55,491 bases of DNA from Rubritepida sp. (GTDB taxonomy: Bacteria > Pseudomonadota > Alphaproteobacteria > Acetobacterales > Acetobacteraceae): NCBI GenBank assembly GCA_028291455.1, contig JAQGHY010000283.1, forward strand, positions 1-55,491, given 5' to 3'. The stretch's first letter is position 1; the number at the start of each line of letters is the position of its first letter. Positions 26,227 to 34,294 of the stretch are shown in pieces. A program made the translations under genes and the position numbers. Under the pieces are notes generated by a model that was not told where the DNA came from, searched no databases, and saw nothing but the letters and a program-made list of their open reading frames with translations.

Positions 26227-27297
26227 CTACCGCACGGCAGGCGGCGGCACCCGCGCCGCCGTCAGCGCGCGGCGGATATCCTGCTCGCAGGCCAGGAGCT
26301 GCGCCTCCGCCGCCCGGCGCTGGACCTTGGCATCCTCGGCGATGCGAAGGCTGTCCTCGATGGTGCCGACCAGCGCGGCATTGGCCTGCCTGATCGCCTC
26401 GATGTCGAAGCTGCCGCGCTCCAGCTCCTTGCGCGCCTCGGCATTGCCGATGCGCAGCGTCTCGGCATTGGCGACCAGCAGCTTGTTGGTGAGGTCGGTG
26501 GCCTGCTTCACCGCCGCGCCGGCCTCGCGCATGCGGTGGATCGCCAGCGCCTGGGCCAACTGCTGGCTCCAGAGCGGCACGGTATTGGCCAGCACCGACT
26601 GGATCTTGGAGGAGAGCGCCTTGTCGTTCTCCTGGATCAGCCGGATGGCCGGCAGGGTCTGCATCGCCACCTGCCGGGTCAGCCGCAGGTCGTGGATGCG
26701 GCGCTCCAGCTCGTCGCGCGCGGCGCGGCCGTCGCGCAGCGCCTGGGGGGCGAGGGAGTCGCCCTCCTTGGCGGCGGCCGCTTCGAGGACCGGGATCAGC
26801 TCGGCATCGGTCCGCTTCAGCACCTGGTCGCCGGCGGCGATGTGGTCGGCGAGCGCATGGAACCAGTCGAGCGTGGCGGTGTAGAGGCGTTCCAGCCGCT
26901 CCACATCCTCCAGCAGGCGGGTGCGGTGGGTATCGAGGCGGTCGCCGATCACGCCCACCTGGCTACGCACGCCTTCGTAGCGTTGGACGATGGCGACGGT
27001 CTCGGCACCGGCCTTGGTGAAGATGCGCTGGAAGAAACCGGGCTTCTCGGCCAGCGTCGTCACGTCGAAGCCGCGCAGGGCGGAGAGCATGGAGGACAGG
27101 GTCTGCCCCGCCTCCCCGGTCTCGCGGTTCTGCGCGCCTTCCAGCATGGCGTCGGCCGCGGCCTGCGCGCGCGACTGCGCGGCGGCGCCGAAACGCAGGA
27201 TCGTGCCGGGATCCTTCAGGTCGATCGCGGCGGCGAGGCGGGCGATCTCGGCCTCGCGCCCGGCGGTAACGGCTTGTTCCAACGGTTGGTCGCTCAT
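26227..27297 (-). CDS. TelA-family toxic-anion resistance protein
   Basis: A 356-residue, almost wholly alpha-helical protein of the TelA family. Family blocks include QTLPAIRLIQENDKALSSKIQ near 235-255 and VPLWSQQLAQALAIHR near 260-276. It is always found with XpaC-like partners, as here (4-nt overlap upstream). TelA homologues have been linked to tellurite and cell-envelope stress, but no biochemical activity is established; the sequence here does not add one. Confidence 0.92.
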   Translation of the reverse strand: MSDQPLEQAVTAGREAEIARLAAAIDLKDPGTILRFGAAAQSRAQAAADAMLEGAQNRETGEAGQTLSSMLSALRGFDVTTLAEKPGFFQRIFTKAGAETVAIVQRYEGVRSQVGVIGDRLDTHRTRLLEDVERLERLYTATLDWFHALADHIAAGDQVLKRTDAELIPVLEAAAAKEGDSLAPQALRDGRAARDELERRIHDLRLTRQVAMQTLPAIRLIQENDKALSSKIQSVLANTVPLWSQQLAQALAIHRMREAGAAVKQATDLTNKLLVANAETLRIGNAEARKELERGSFDIEAIRQANAALVGTIEDSLRIAEDAKVQRRAAEAQLLACEQDIRRALTAARVPPPAVR

Positions 27298-28097
27298 GTT
27301 TCCTCCTGGCGCAGCCGTTCGGCCAGCACCTTCACTTGGATATCCAACGCCTCGCTCTCGGCCACGCGCAGCTCGCTGCGAAGCCTGCGGGCGGATTGGG
27401 CGAGATCGGTCAGCAGGCTGGGCAATGTCGGCGGCGGTGCCGCGCCCGCCTCCAGCCGGTCCACGATGCGCGTGAGCCCGTCGAGATGTACCGCGAGGAA
27501 GCGCCGCGCCTCGTGCAGGCGGGCGGGGCGCGCCTCCAGCTCCTCGACGACGCCCTGCATGGCGCTCGCCGCCTCCAGCAGCAGTGCGCCGAGCGGCAGG
27601 TGTCGCGCCGCGCCGGCGACGCGAGCCAGCTGCGCGCGCGGGCCGTCGAGCGGATCGGGCTGCGCGGGCTTGGCCGGCGCCTCCTTCGGCACGGCCTCGG
27701 CGAGGTCGCCGGTCAGCAGCCGCGTGCCGAACCAGGCGCCGAAGCCGAGCACCACCGCCATCACCGGCGGTAACCCCGCGGACAGCCCCGCGGTGAGCCC
27801 AGCCGCGACACCCATGATCACCGCGCCGCGCCGGGTATCGCCGGAGGTGCCGCGCGCCATGTGGCTCGCAGCCTTCCAGGCAAGCCCGAGCCCGAGCAGC
27901 GAGCCGATGAGATGTTTCGGATGGCCCTTGATGATCTCGATGGGGATATCGAGCACCAGGGGCCAGAGGAACAGCGGCAGCATCCAGACGCGCCAGCCGA
28001 AGGTGCGCGCCGCATTCAGGCCGTCGGCGCGCAGGCGCGACTTCTGCTCGCGCCAATCCCGCTTCCAACTCCGCCGTTGTTCCCGAAGGCGGCCCAT
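27294..28097 (-). CDS. XpaC-like membrane protein (5-bromo-4-chloroindolyl phosphate hydrolysis family)
   Basis: A 267-residue protein with two or three helices near residues 35-60 and 90-125 and a long helical C-terminal domain (about 150-267). It resembles XpaC family proteins that accompany TelA. The start MGRLREQRRSWKRD at 28097 is preceded by the stop of a 38-residue frame (TGATG), a coupling that supports this start; longer reading upstream in this frame runs against the small gene. Function unknown. Confidence 0.82.
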   Translation of the reverse strand: MGRLREQRRSWKRDWREQKSRLRADGLNAARTFGWRVWMLPLFLWPLVLDIPIEIIKGHPKHLIGSLLGLGLAWKAASHMARGTSGDTRRGAVIMGVAAGLTAGLSAGLPPVMAVVLGFGAWFGTRLLTGDLAEAVPKEAPAKPAQPDPLDGPRAQLARVAGAARHLPLGALLLEAASAMQGVVEELEARPARLHEARRFLAVHLDGLTRIVDRLEAGAAPPPTLPSLLTDLAQSARRLRSELRVAESEALDIQVKVLAERLRQEET

Positions 28098-28213
28098 CAG
28101 TGGAAGAGCGCGATGAAGGCGGGCAGCCAGACGCAAAGGCCCAGCAGCGAGAGTCCGACGGACCATCGCACCGGGCCGGGCCAATGGGCGAAGAAGGGGG
28201 CTTTGGCGTTCAT
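28097..28213 (-). CDS. Predicted 38-residue membrane peptide ahead of xpaC-telA
   Basis: Frame starting MNAKAPFFAHWPGP with one clear membrane helix (WSVGLSLLGLCVWLPAFIAL) and a two-residue tail. Its stop codon overlaps the xpaC ATG by one base (TGATG), which suggests translational coupling. No strong ribosome site is seen before its ATG, so expression is uncertain. It may be a small partner of the TelA/XpaC proteins. Confidence 0.45.
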   Translation of the reverse strand: MNAKAPFFAHWPGPVRWSVGLSLLGLCVWLPAFIALFH

Positions 28214-28304
28214 GGAGCGACATGTTGCCCGCGCGAGGCCCCGGTGCAAGGTTTGCCCCCACGCTTCATCGCGCGGCATAGTTCGTCGTGCTATCCGCTG
28301 ACGC

Positions 28305-29162
28305 ATGTGGATGCGCCGTACCCTGCTTGCCGCCGGACTCGTGGGTGCATCCAGCGGGGCCTATGGCTTCGGCTACTCGCCCTTCAGCGGCCCCGCCGTC
28401 ACCCGCTATGCGCTGACGCCCGCGGGCTGGCCGCCCGGCCTGCGCCTTCGCATCGCCGTCCTGGCCGACCTGCATGCCGGCGCACCGCTGGTCACCGAGG
28501 CGCGTGTCGCCGGGATCGTCGCCGCCACCAACGCGCTGGCACCGGACATGGTGCTGCTGCTCGGCGACTACGGCCCGGTGAGCCTGCTGGTGCCCAAGCC
28601 GCCCCGCCCCGCCGACATTGCCGCGATCCTGGGTGGGTTGCGCGCGCCGCTCGGCCGTTTCGCCATCGCCGGCAACCATGACTGGTGGGAGGATCGCGCG
28701 GCCATGGCGCGGCATGGCGGGCGGCCCGAATGGCTGCGGGCGCTGGGCGAGGCCGGCATCACGCCCCTGCAGAACCAGGCGATCAGGATGCCGCAGGGCT
28801 TCTGGCTCGCCGGGATCGACAGCCAGATCGCCTTCGCCTTCAACGACGGCGCCGACGACCTGCCGGGCACCCTGGCCACCATCACCGATGCGGCGCCGGT
28901 GATCCTGATGGCGCATGAGCCCGATATCTTCGCGTGCATGCCCGATCGCGTGGCGCTGACGCTCTGCGGGCATACCCATGGCGGGCAGGTGCGCATTCTC
29001 GGCTACTCGCCGCGCGTGCCCTCGCGCTACGGCAACCGCTACGCCTATGGGCTGGTGCGGGAGGGCAGCCGCGCCCTGATCGTATCGGGTGGGCTCGGCA
29101 CCTCGAAGATCCCGGTGCGCTTCGGAGTGCCGCCGGAGATCGTCGAGATCACACTAGGCTGA
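28305..29162 (+). CDS. Metallophosphoesterase (YkuE-like)
   Basis: Calcineurin-fold phosphoesterase, 285 residues. The two-metal site is complete: ADLHAG (about 51-56), LGDYG, AGNHDWW (about 124-130), AHEPD and CGHTHGGQV (about 224-232). An N-terminal hydrophobic segment with two arginines (MRRTLLAAGLVG) suggests export or membrane anchoring. The family includes UDP-diacylglucosamine and phospholipid hydrolases but the substrate here is not determined. Its end overlaps the convergent MAPEG gene by 14 bp. Confidence 0.9.
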   Translation: MWMRRTLLAAGLVGASSGAYGFGYSPFSGPAVTRYALTPAGWPPGLRLRIAVLADLHAGAPLVTEARVAGIVAATNALAPDMVLLLGDYGPVSLLVPKPPRPADIAAILGGLRAPLGRFAIAGNHDWWEDRAAMARHGGRPEWLRALGEAGITPLQNQAIRMPQGFWLAGIDSQIAFAFNDGADDLPGTLATITDAAPVILMAHEPDIFACMPDRVALTLCGHTHGGQVRILGYSPRVPSRYGNRYAYGLVREGSRALIVSGGLGTSKIPVRFGVPPEIVEITLG

Positions 29163-29538
29163 CGAGCAGCAGCACGGCGCCGATCAGGAGGGGCAGGTAG
29201 GTCAGGATAATCCCGATCATCCGCCCGATCATCTGCTCGGGCTCCTGCGCAATGCCCCAGGCGTGGGCGATGCGCCCAAGCACCACCGCAGCGCCGAGCG
29301 CATGCAGCACCAATGTGCCTGTGCCGCGGACTTCCAGCAGCAGCAGGAGCAGCACCAGCATCGGCACGTACTCAACGAAATTCCCCTGCGCCCGGCTGGC
29401 GCGCAGCAAGCGGATGTCGTCGCCGAGGCCGATGTTGGTCCGCGTCGCGCCGCGCGCTCGGCTGACCTGGATCGACAGCACGAGCAGCAGCAGCGCCAGC
29501 AGCGCGGCATAAAGCGAGGTGATTGGAAGCATGGTCAT
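29149..29538 (-). CDS. MAPEG-family membrane protein
   Basis: A 129-residue four-helix membrane protein of the eicosanoid/glutathione-metabolism family. Conserved features are RARGATRTNIGLGDD near 27-41, the RASRAQGNFVEYVP loop (about 47-60), and the LGRIAHAWG segment (about 89-97). Start MTMLPITSLY at 29538 overlaps the alpha/beta hydrolase stop by ATGA. Likely a glutathione-linked detoxification or structural role; not proven for bacterial members of this size. Confidence 0.9.
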   Translation of the reverse strand: MTMLPITSLYAALLALLLLVLSIQVSRARGATRTNIGLGDDIRLLRASRAQGNFVEYVPMLVLLLLLLEVRGTGTLVLHALGAAVVLGRIAHAWGIAQEPEQMIGRMIGIILTYLPLLIGAVLLLVSLV

Positions 29539-30290
29539 GTGAGGAATGGCTCCACCAAAGCGAGGAAGGCGTTCGGGTTGTCGGCATGGACCCAATGCCC
29601 GGCCCGCTCCACCGTCGCGAAGCGCGCGGCGGGGAAGAGCTCCCGGAAGAGGTTATGCTGGTCGGGGCGGATATAGTCGCTCCGTTCACCGGACAGGACC
29701 AGCGTCGGCCCGGCATAGCGTCCGGTGACGGTGAAATCCTCGATGGCGGCTATCCCGGCCGTGAGCTCGGCGAGCCCTAGTTTCCAGACCGGCGGCTGGC
29801 TGCCGAAATCGAGCGATTGCAGCAGGAATGCGCGAATGCCCGGCTCGGGCACCGCCACTTCCAGTGCCGCGTCGGCGTCTCGCCGCGTCAGCCCATCCGT
29901 GAGCGCCAACCCGCGCATCGCCGCCAGATAGCCGCGCATGGCCGGCGGATACCGCACGGGCGCGATATCAGCGACGATCAGCCGCCCCACCATCGCCCCG
30001 TGCCGCAGCGCCAGGGCCATCGCCACCTTGCCGCCCATGGAATGGCCGAGCACCGCGGTCGGGCCGAAGCCGCGCGCCGCGATCAGTTCGGCGATGTCCT
30101 CGGCCATGCTGGCATAATCCATGGCGGCGGCGCGGCCACTCTCGCCATGGTTCCGCAGGTCGGGCGCCAGGACGCGATGCCGCATGGCGAGCCGCTTCTG
30201 GATGCCGCCCCAGTTTCGCGCGGCGCCGAAGAGGCCGTGCAGGAGAATGACCGGCGGCCCCTCGCCCATTTCGATGACGTTCAGCTTCAT
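29535..30290 (-). CDS. Alpha/beta hydrolase (YbfF-like esterase)
   Basis: A 251-residue serine hydrolase. The oxyanion segment is LHGLFGAARNWGG (about 16-28), the nucleophile elbow GHSMGG (about 81-86), acid near the strand LVLSGERSDY and the catalytic histidine in RAGHWVHADNP (about 228-238). It matches the YbfF acyl-CoA/ester hydrolase group. It sits 4 bp downstream of the DMT transporter and overlaps MAPEG. Confidence 0.9.
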   Translation of the reverse strand: MKLNVIEMGEGPPVILLHGLFGAARNWGGIQKRLAMRHRVLAPDLRNHGESGRAAAMDYASMAEDIAELIAARGFGPTAVLGHSMGGKVAMALALRHGAMVGRLIVADIAPVRYPPAMRGYLAAMRGLALTDGLTRRDADAALEVAVPEPGIRAFLLQSLDFGSQPPVWKLGLAELTAGIAAIEDFTVTGRYAGPTLVLSGERSDYIRPDQHNLFRELFPAARFATVERAGHWVHADNPNAFLALVEPFLT

Positions 30291-30294
30291 GGAA

Positions 30295-31167
30295 CTAGCC
30301 TTTAGCAGCGATCAGCACGCTCAGCATCACGAGCGATCCGCCGGCGATCAGATCCCAATCCAGCGGTTCCCCCAGCCAGGTGATCGCCAGCGTGACTCCG
30401 AAGAGCGGCACCAGCAGGAAGCCCACCGAGGCCACCACCGCATTGAGGTGGCGGCCCGCCTCCACCGTCGCCCAGGTGCCGATCGGCGCCGCCACCAGCC
30501 CGATGAAAGCTGCGGGCCAGAAGGCCCCCATCCCAATGCCGCCGCCCTGCGAGAATGGCTCGCGCCAAAGGGCCAGCGGCAGCAGCACCAGCGCGCCCAG
30601 CAGGAAGATCCAGGGGAGCAGGTCTACCACCGGCGTCACTGGCGGGCGCAGCCGCATCACCAGGATGGCGAGGCTCCAGGAGAGCGAGGCGCCCAGCAGC
30701 ATCGCGTGCCCCGCCAGCACGCCGGGCGCGGACCAGTCGATCGCCCAAGGGCCGGTCATCACACCGACGCCCACAAGCCCGACGCCAGCCGCGATCCAGC
30801 GGCGGCGCGACACCTTCTCCCCCAGCAGCCAAACCGAGAGCGGCACCAGCCAGAAGATGGTGACATTGCCCAGTATGGCCGTACGCCCGGCAGGAATCAG
30901 CGACAGCGCCATATGCGCCAGCCCGAAATAGCTGCCGATCTGCAGCAGCCCGACCGCGGCCGTGGCCGACCAGTCCCGCGCCCTCGGAAATCGCAGCCGC
31001 CCCATCGCCACCATCAGCGCGGCGGCGGAGACGGCTGCCAGGGCAGCGCGGGAGAAACCGAACCACAGCGGCGTCGCGTACTGGAACCCATACTTGGTCA
31101 GCGGCCAGACGCCGCCGAACAGCAGCACGGCCAGCAGGAGGACCTGGAGCGCCTTGGCCTGACTCAA
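30295..31167 (-). CDS. EamA/DMT-superfamily transporter
   Basis: A 290-residue membrane protein with ten predicted helices in two EamA repeats (about 5-140 and 150-288). The start is TTG at 31167 (protein begins SQAKALQVLLLAV after the initiator): no in-frame ATG exists until residue 52, inside the second helix. Likely an exporter of metabolites or drugs; cargo unknown. Part of a leftward run with the quinone oxidoreductase, hydrolase and MAPEG genes. Confidence 0.87.
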   Translation of the reverse strand: MSQAKALQVLLLAVLLFGGVWPLTKYGFQYATPLWFGFSRAALAAVSAAALMVAMGRLRFPRARDWSATAAVGLLQIGSYFGLAHMALSLIPAGRTAILGNVTIFWLVPLSVWLLGEKVSRRRWIAAGVGLVGVGVMTGPWAIDWSAPGVLAGHAMLLGASLSWSLAILVMRLRPPVTPVVDLLPWIFLLGALVLLPLALWREPFSQGGGIGMGAFWPAAFIGLVAAPIGTWATVEAGRHLNAVVASVGFLLVPLFGVTLAITWLGEPLDWDLIAGGSLVMLSVLIAAKG

Positions 31168-31202
31168 GAGCGTGGCCCGGAGGGCGCCCGGCCCATCATG
31201 GC

Positions 31203-32213
31203 CTAGCCGACGGTCAGCATGATCTTGCCGATATGCGCGCTGCTTTCCATCAGCGCATGCGCCGCGGCCACCTGCGCGAGGGGGAAGGTCGCGTGGATAT
31301 GCGGACCCGCCTTGCCGGCCTCCAGCAGCGGCCAGACCTTAGCCCGCAGCGCCTCGGCGATCTCGCCCTTCTGCGCCGCCGTGCGGGGACGCATGGTGCT
31401 GCCCGTAACCGTCAGGCGCTTCAGCATGATCGGGCGAAGATCCAGGTTTTCCGCCATCTCGCCGCCCAGGAAGGCGATCACGGACAGTCGCCCGTCCATG
31501 CGCAGGCAGCGCAGGTTCCGTCCAAAATAGGGGCCGCCCACCATGTCCAGCACCACGTCGACCAGCTTGCCCTCGGTGATGCGCTTCACCTCCTCGGCGA
31601 AATCATGCGCGCGGTAGTTGATGGCATGGTCGGCACCGAGGCCGAGCACGGCCTGGCGCTTCTCCTCCGAGCCCACGGTCGTGATGACGGTGCAGCCGAA
31701 CGCCTTGGCAAGCTGGATCGCGGTGACGCCGATGCCCGAGCTGCCGCCATGGATCAGCACCGTCTCCCCGGCAGCGAGCCGGCCGCCAAGCGCGTGCGGC
31801 GTGCCGAAGAGGTTAGCCCAGACGGTGAAATAGGTCTCAGGCACGGCGCCGGCATGCAGCGCGTCGTAGCCCTTCGGCCATGGCAGGGTCTGCGTGGCCG
31901 GTGCCGTGCAGTACTCGGCGTAAGCGCCCCCATTGGTCAGCGCACAAACCTTGTCGCCCGGCTTGAAGCTGGTAACCCCCGCGCCGACCGAGACGACCTC
32001 GCCCGCGCATTCCAGGCCGAGGATGGGCGAGGCACCGGCGGGCGGCGGATACTTGCCGCCCCGCTGCGCCACGTCGGGCCGGTTCACGCCAACGGCCTGG
32101 ACGCGGATCAGGACCTCGTCGGCCGCGGGGACGGGCACCGGGCCGGTGGCGGGCACCATCACCTCGGGGCCGCCGCCGGCGCCGTGGGTGATGTAGGTCA
32201 TGCTTTGGCTCAT
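31203..32213 (-). CDS. NAD(P)H:quinone oxidoreductase, MDR superfamily
   Basis: A 336-residue medium-chain reductase of the zinc-free quinone oxidoreductase/PIG3 group. The substrate domain has VGVNRPDVAQRGGKYPPP (about 37-54), and the NADPH fold has VLIHGGSSGIGVTAIQLAKAF (motif start near 144). The absence of the Cys/His zinc set places it with the QOR type. It reduces quinones to semiquinones or acts on 2-enal substrates. Confidence 0.92.
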   Translation of the reverse strand: MSQSMTYITHGAGGGPEVMVPATGPVPVPAADEVLIRVQAVGVNRPDVAQRGGKYPPPAGASPILGLECAGEVVSVGAGVTSFKPGDKVCALTNGGAYAEYCTAPATQTLPWPKGYDALHAGAVPETYFTVWANLFGTPHALGGRLAAGETVLIHGGSSGIGVTAIQLAKAFGCTVITTVGSEEKRQAVLGLGADHAINYRAHDFAEEVKRITEGKLVDVVLDMVGGPYFGRNLRCLRMDGRLSVIAFLGGEMAENLDLRPIMLKRLTVTGSTMRPRTAAQKGEIAEALRAKVWPLLEAGKAGPHIHATFPLAQVAAAHALMESSAHIGKIMLTVG

Positions 32214-32285
32214 GGCGGTGTTTCCCGGGTTTGTGGCGGCACGTTCCGCGCGGGCCGATCTAGCGTCAAGCGGGGGGCCTGGCGC

Positions 32286-34082
32286 CTATCCCGCCTCGGC
32301 CAAAGCCGCCAGCACCGCGGTTCCGTAACGCTGCAGCTTGCTCTCGCCCACCCCCGGCACCTCGCGCAGGCTGGCGAGGTTCTCCGGTCGGCGGGCTGCG
32401 ATCTCGGCCAGGGTCGCGTCGTGGAAGATCACATAGGCCGGAACCTGCTGGGACCGGGCTTCGGCCTTGCGCCACTCGCGCAGCGCGCCGAAGAGCGGAT
32501 CGTCCGAGCCGGCCTGCGGTCCCTCGCGGCTCGCGCGCTGGCTGCGCGGGCGCATCACTTCATCGCGCAGCATGACCTTCACCTCGCCGCGCATCACGGG
32601 ACGGGCGGCCTCGGTGGGGACGAGCTCGCCGTGATTTTCGACGGCGATGTCGAGCGCGCCCTGCGCCACGAGTTGCCGCACGACGCCGCGCCAGGCGCCC
32701 TCCGGCACATCCTTGCCGACGCCGTAGGTCGGCAGCTTGTCGTGCCCGAATTGCGCGATCTTGTCGGTCATGCGGCCCCGCAGCACGTCCACGAGATGAC
32801 CCAGACCGAAGCGGCTGCCGGTGCGCAACGCCGCGGAAAGCAGCTTCTGCGCGGCCACGCTGCCATCATAAAGACGGGGCGGGGAGGCGCAAACGTCGCA
32901 ATTCCCGCAATCGGCCTCCAGATCCTCGCCGAAGCAGCGCAGCAGCACGCGGCGGCGGCAGCTTCCCGCCTCGGCGATGCCGACCATGGCGTCCAGCCGG
33001 GCGCGCTCGATGCGCTTCTGGTCCTCGGAGGCCGGGCTCTGCTGGATGCGGTGGCGCGCCAGCGCGATGTCGCCCGCGCCATAGAGCAGCAGGGCGCGCG
33101 CGGGCAGCCCATCGCGGCCGGCGCGGCCGATCTCCTGGTACCAGCCCTCCGGACCCTGCGGCAGCGACAGATGGGCGACGAAGCGGACGTCCGGGCGGTC
33201 GATGCCCATGCCGAAGGCGATGGTCGCGCACATCACCACGGCATCGCCGCGGGCGAAGCGGCGATGGGCGTCGCGCTTGTCCTCGCTCGGCATGCCCGCG
33301 TGGAAGGGCATGGCGTCGTGGCCGTCGGCGCGCAGCCAGTCGGCGGTCTGCTCGGCCCGCGCGCGGGTGCCGCAATAGACGATGCCCGCGCCGCGCCCAT
33401 CGGCGGCCTCGCGCAGGAAGGCGCGGATCTGGGCCCGCTCCTGGTCGCGCGGGCTGGCGGAAAGATAGATGTTCGCGCGGTCGAAAGAGGCGCGAAAGAC
33501 CGGCGCGTCCTCCAACCCCAGCTGGGCGCGGATGTCGTCCACGGTGCGGGCATCGGCCGTGGCGGTCAGCGCCAGCCGCGGCACCTCGGGAAAGCCGCTG
33601 CGGAGGAAGCTCAGCGCGCGGTATTCGGGCCGGAAATGATGGCCCCACTGGCTGATGCAATGCGCCTCGTCGACGGCGAAGAGCGCGATCCGGCCTTGCG
33701 ACAGCCGCTCCAGCATGCCGTCCATGCCGAGGCGCTCGGGGCTGATGTAGAGCAGCTTGAGCGTGCCCTCGTTGATCCCGCGCCAGACATCGCGCCGCTC
33801 GGCATCGTCCAACTCGGAATGCAGCGCGGCCGCCGCGACACCTTGCTGGCGCAGCGCCGCGACCTGGTCTTCCATCAGCGCGATAAGCGGCGAGACGACG
33901 ATCGCCAGCCCCTCGCGGCAGAGTGCGGGGATCTGGAAGCAGAGCGACTTGCCGCCGCCGGTCGGCATGAGCACGAGGCCGGAGCCACCGGCCATCACAT
34001 GCTCGACGACCTCGCCTTGCCGGCCGCGGAAGCCGGTATGCCCGAAGACCTCATGCAGGACTGCGACGGGGTCGCGGGTCAT
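32286..34082 (-). CDS. recQ: ATP-dependent DNA helicase RecQ
   Basis: 3'-5' DNA helicase of the RecF recombination pathway, 598 residues. Walker A TGGGKS (about 41-46), DEAHCISQWGHHFRPEY (about 138-154), motif V/VI GMGIDRPDVRFV and QEIGRAGRDG, the zinc finger CFGEDLEADCGNCDVC (about 370-385) and a C-terminal HRDC domain (about 525-598). The ATG at 34082 begins MTRDPVAVLH. Longer reading upstream runs into a small separate frame. Confidence 0.95.
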   Translation of the reverse strand: MTRDPVAVLHEVFGHTGFRGRQGEVVEHVMAGGSGLVLMPTGGGKSLCFQIPALCREGLAIVVSPLIALMEDQVAALRQQGVAAAALHSELDDAERRDVWRGINEGTLKLLYISPERLGMDGMLERLSQGRIALFAVDEAHCISQWGHHFRPEYRALSFLRSGFPEVPRLALTATADARTVDDIRAQLGLEDAPVFRASFDRANIYLSASPRDQERAQIRAFLREAADGRGAGIVYCGTRARAEQTADWLRADGHDAMPFHAGMPSEDKRDAHRRFARGDAVVMCATIAFGMGIDRPDVRFVAHLSLPQGPEGWYQEIGRAGRDGLPARALLLYGAGDIALARHRIQQSPASEDQKRIERARLDAMVGIAEAGSCRRRVLLRCFGEDLEADCGNCDVCASPPRLYDGSVAAQKLLSAALRTGSRFGLGHLVDVLRGRMTDKIAQFGHDKLPTYGVGKDVPEGAWRGVVRQLVAQGALDIAVENHGELVPTEAARPVMRGEVKVMLRDEVMRPRSQRASREGPQAGSDDPLFGALREWRKAEARSQQVPAYVIFHDATLAEIAARRPENLASLREVPGVGESKLQRYGTAVLAALAEAG

Positions 34083-34123
34083 GGCGAACGCCCCTCGGGC
34101 GGATCCTGGACGACGCTTGCCAA

Positions 34124-34216
34124 TTACTGCGCGGCGAGCCGGATTTCGACACGGCGGCTCTCGACCGGCGCGGGGTCGAACAGGACGGCGGCGGCTGGCA
34201 GGCGGCGGCGGTGCAT
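34124..34216 (-). CDS. Possible 30-residue small protein with an OmpA-like C-terminal motif
   Basis: Frame MHRRRLPAAAVLFDPAP then VESRRVEIRLAAQ. A strong GGAGAA lies 7 nt before the ATG at 34216. The ESRRVEIRL segment resembles the last strand of OmpA/MotB-type domains (NRRVEI), so this may be a remnant of such a protein or a real small leader for recQ, which starts 41 bp further on. Evidence is the ribosome site and motif only. Confidence 0.35.
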   Translation of the reverse strand: MHRRRLPAAAVLFDPAPVESRRVEIRLAAQ

Positions 34217-34294
34217 AGGCGATTCTCCAGTGAAGATGTTGGTCGTGGAAGCGGCCCGCGGCGTCAACCACTCATGCGGAGGCAAGTGTCGCAA

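Noticed and set aside
24917..26884. 655-codon plus-strand frame opposite NDH-2 and telA
   Set aside because: Antisense artefact; crosses two real genes and has no domain.
26227..27297. Tellurite resistance function from the TelA name
   Set aside because: Family name only; nothing in the sequence or neighbours shows tellurite processing.
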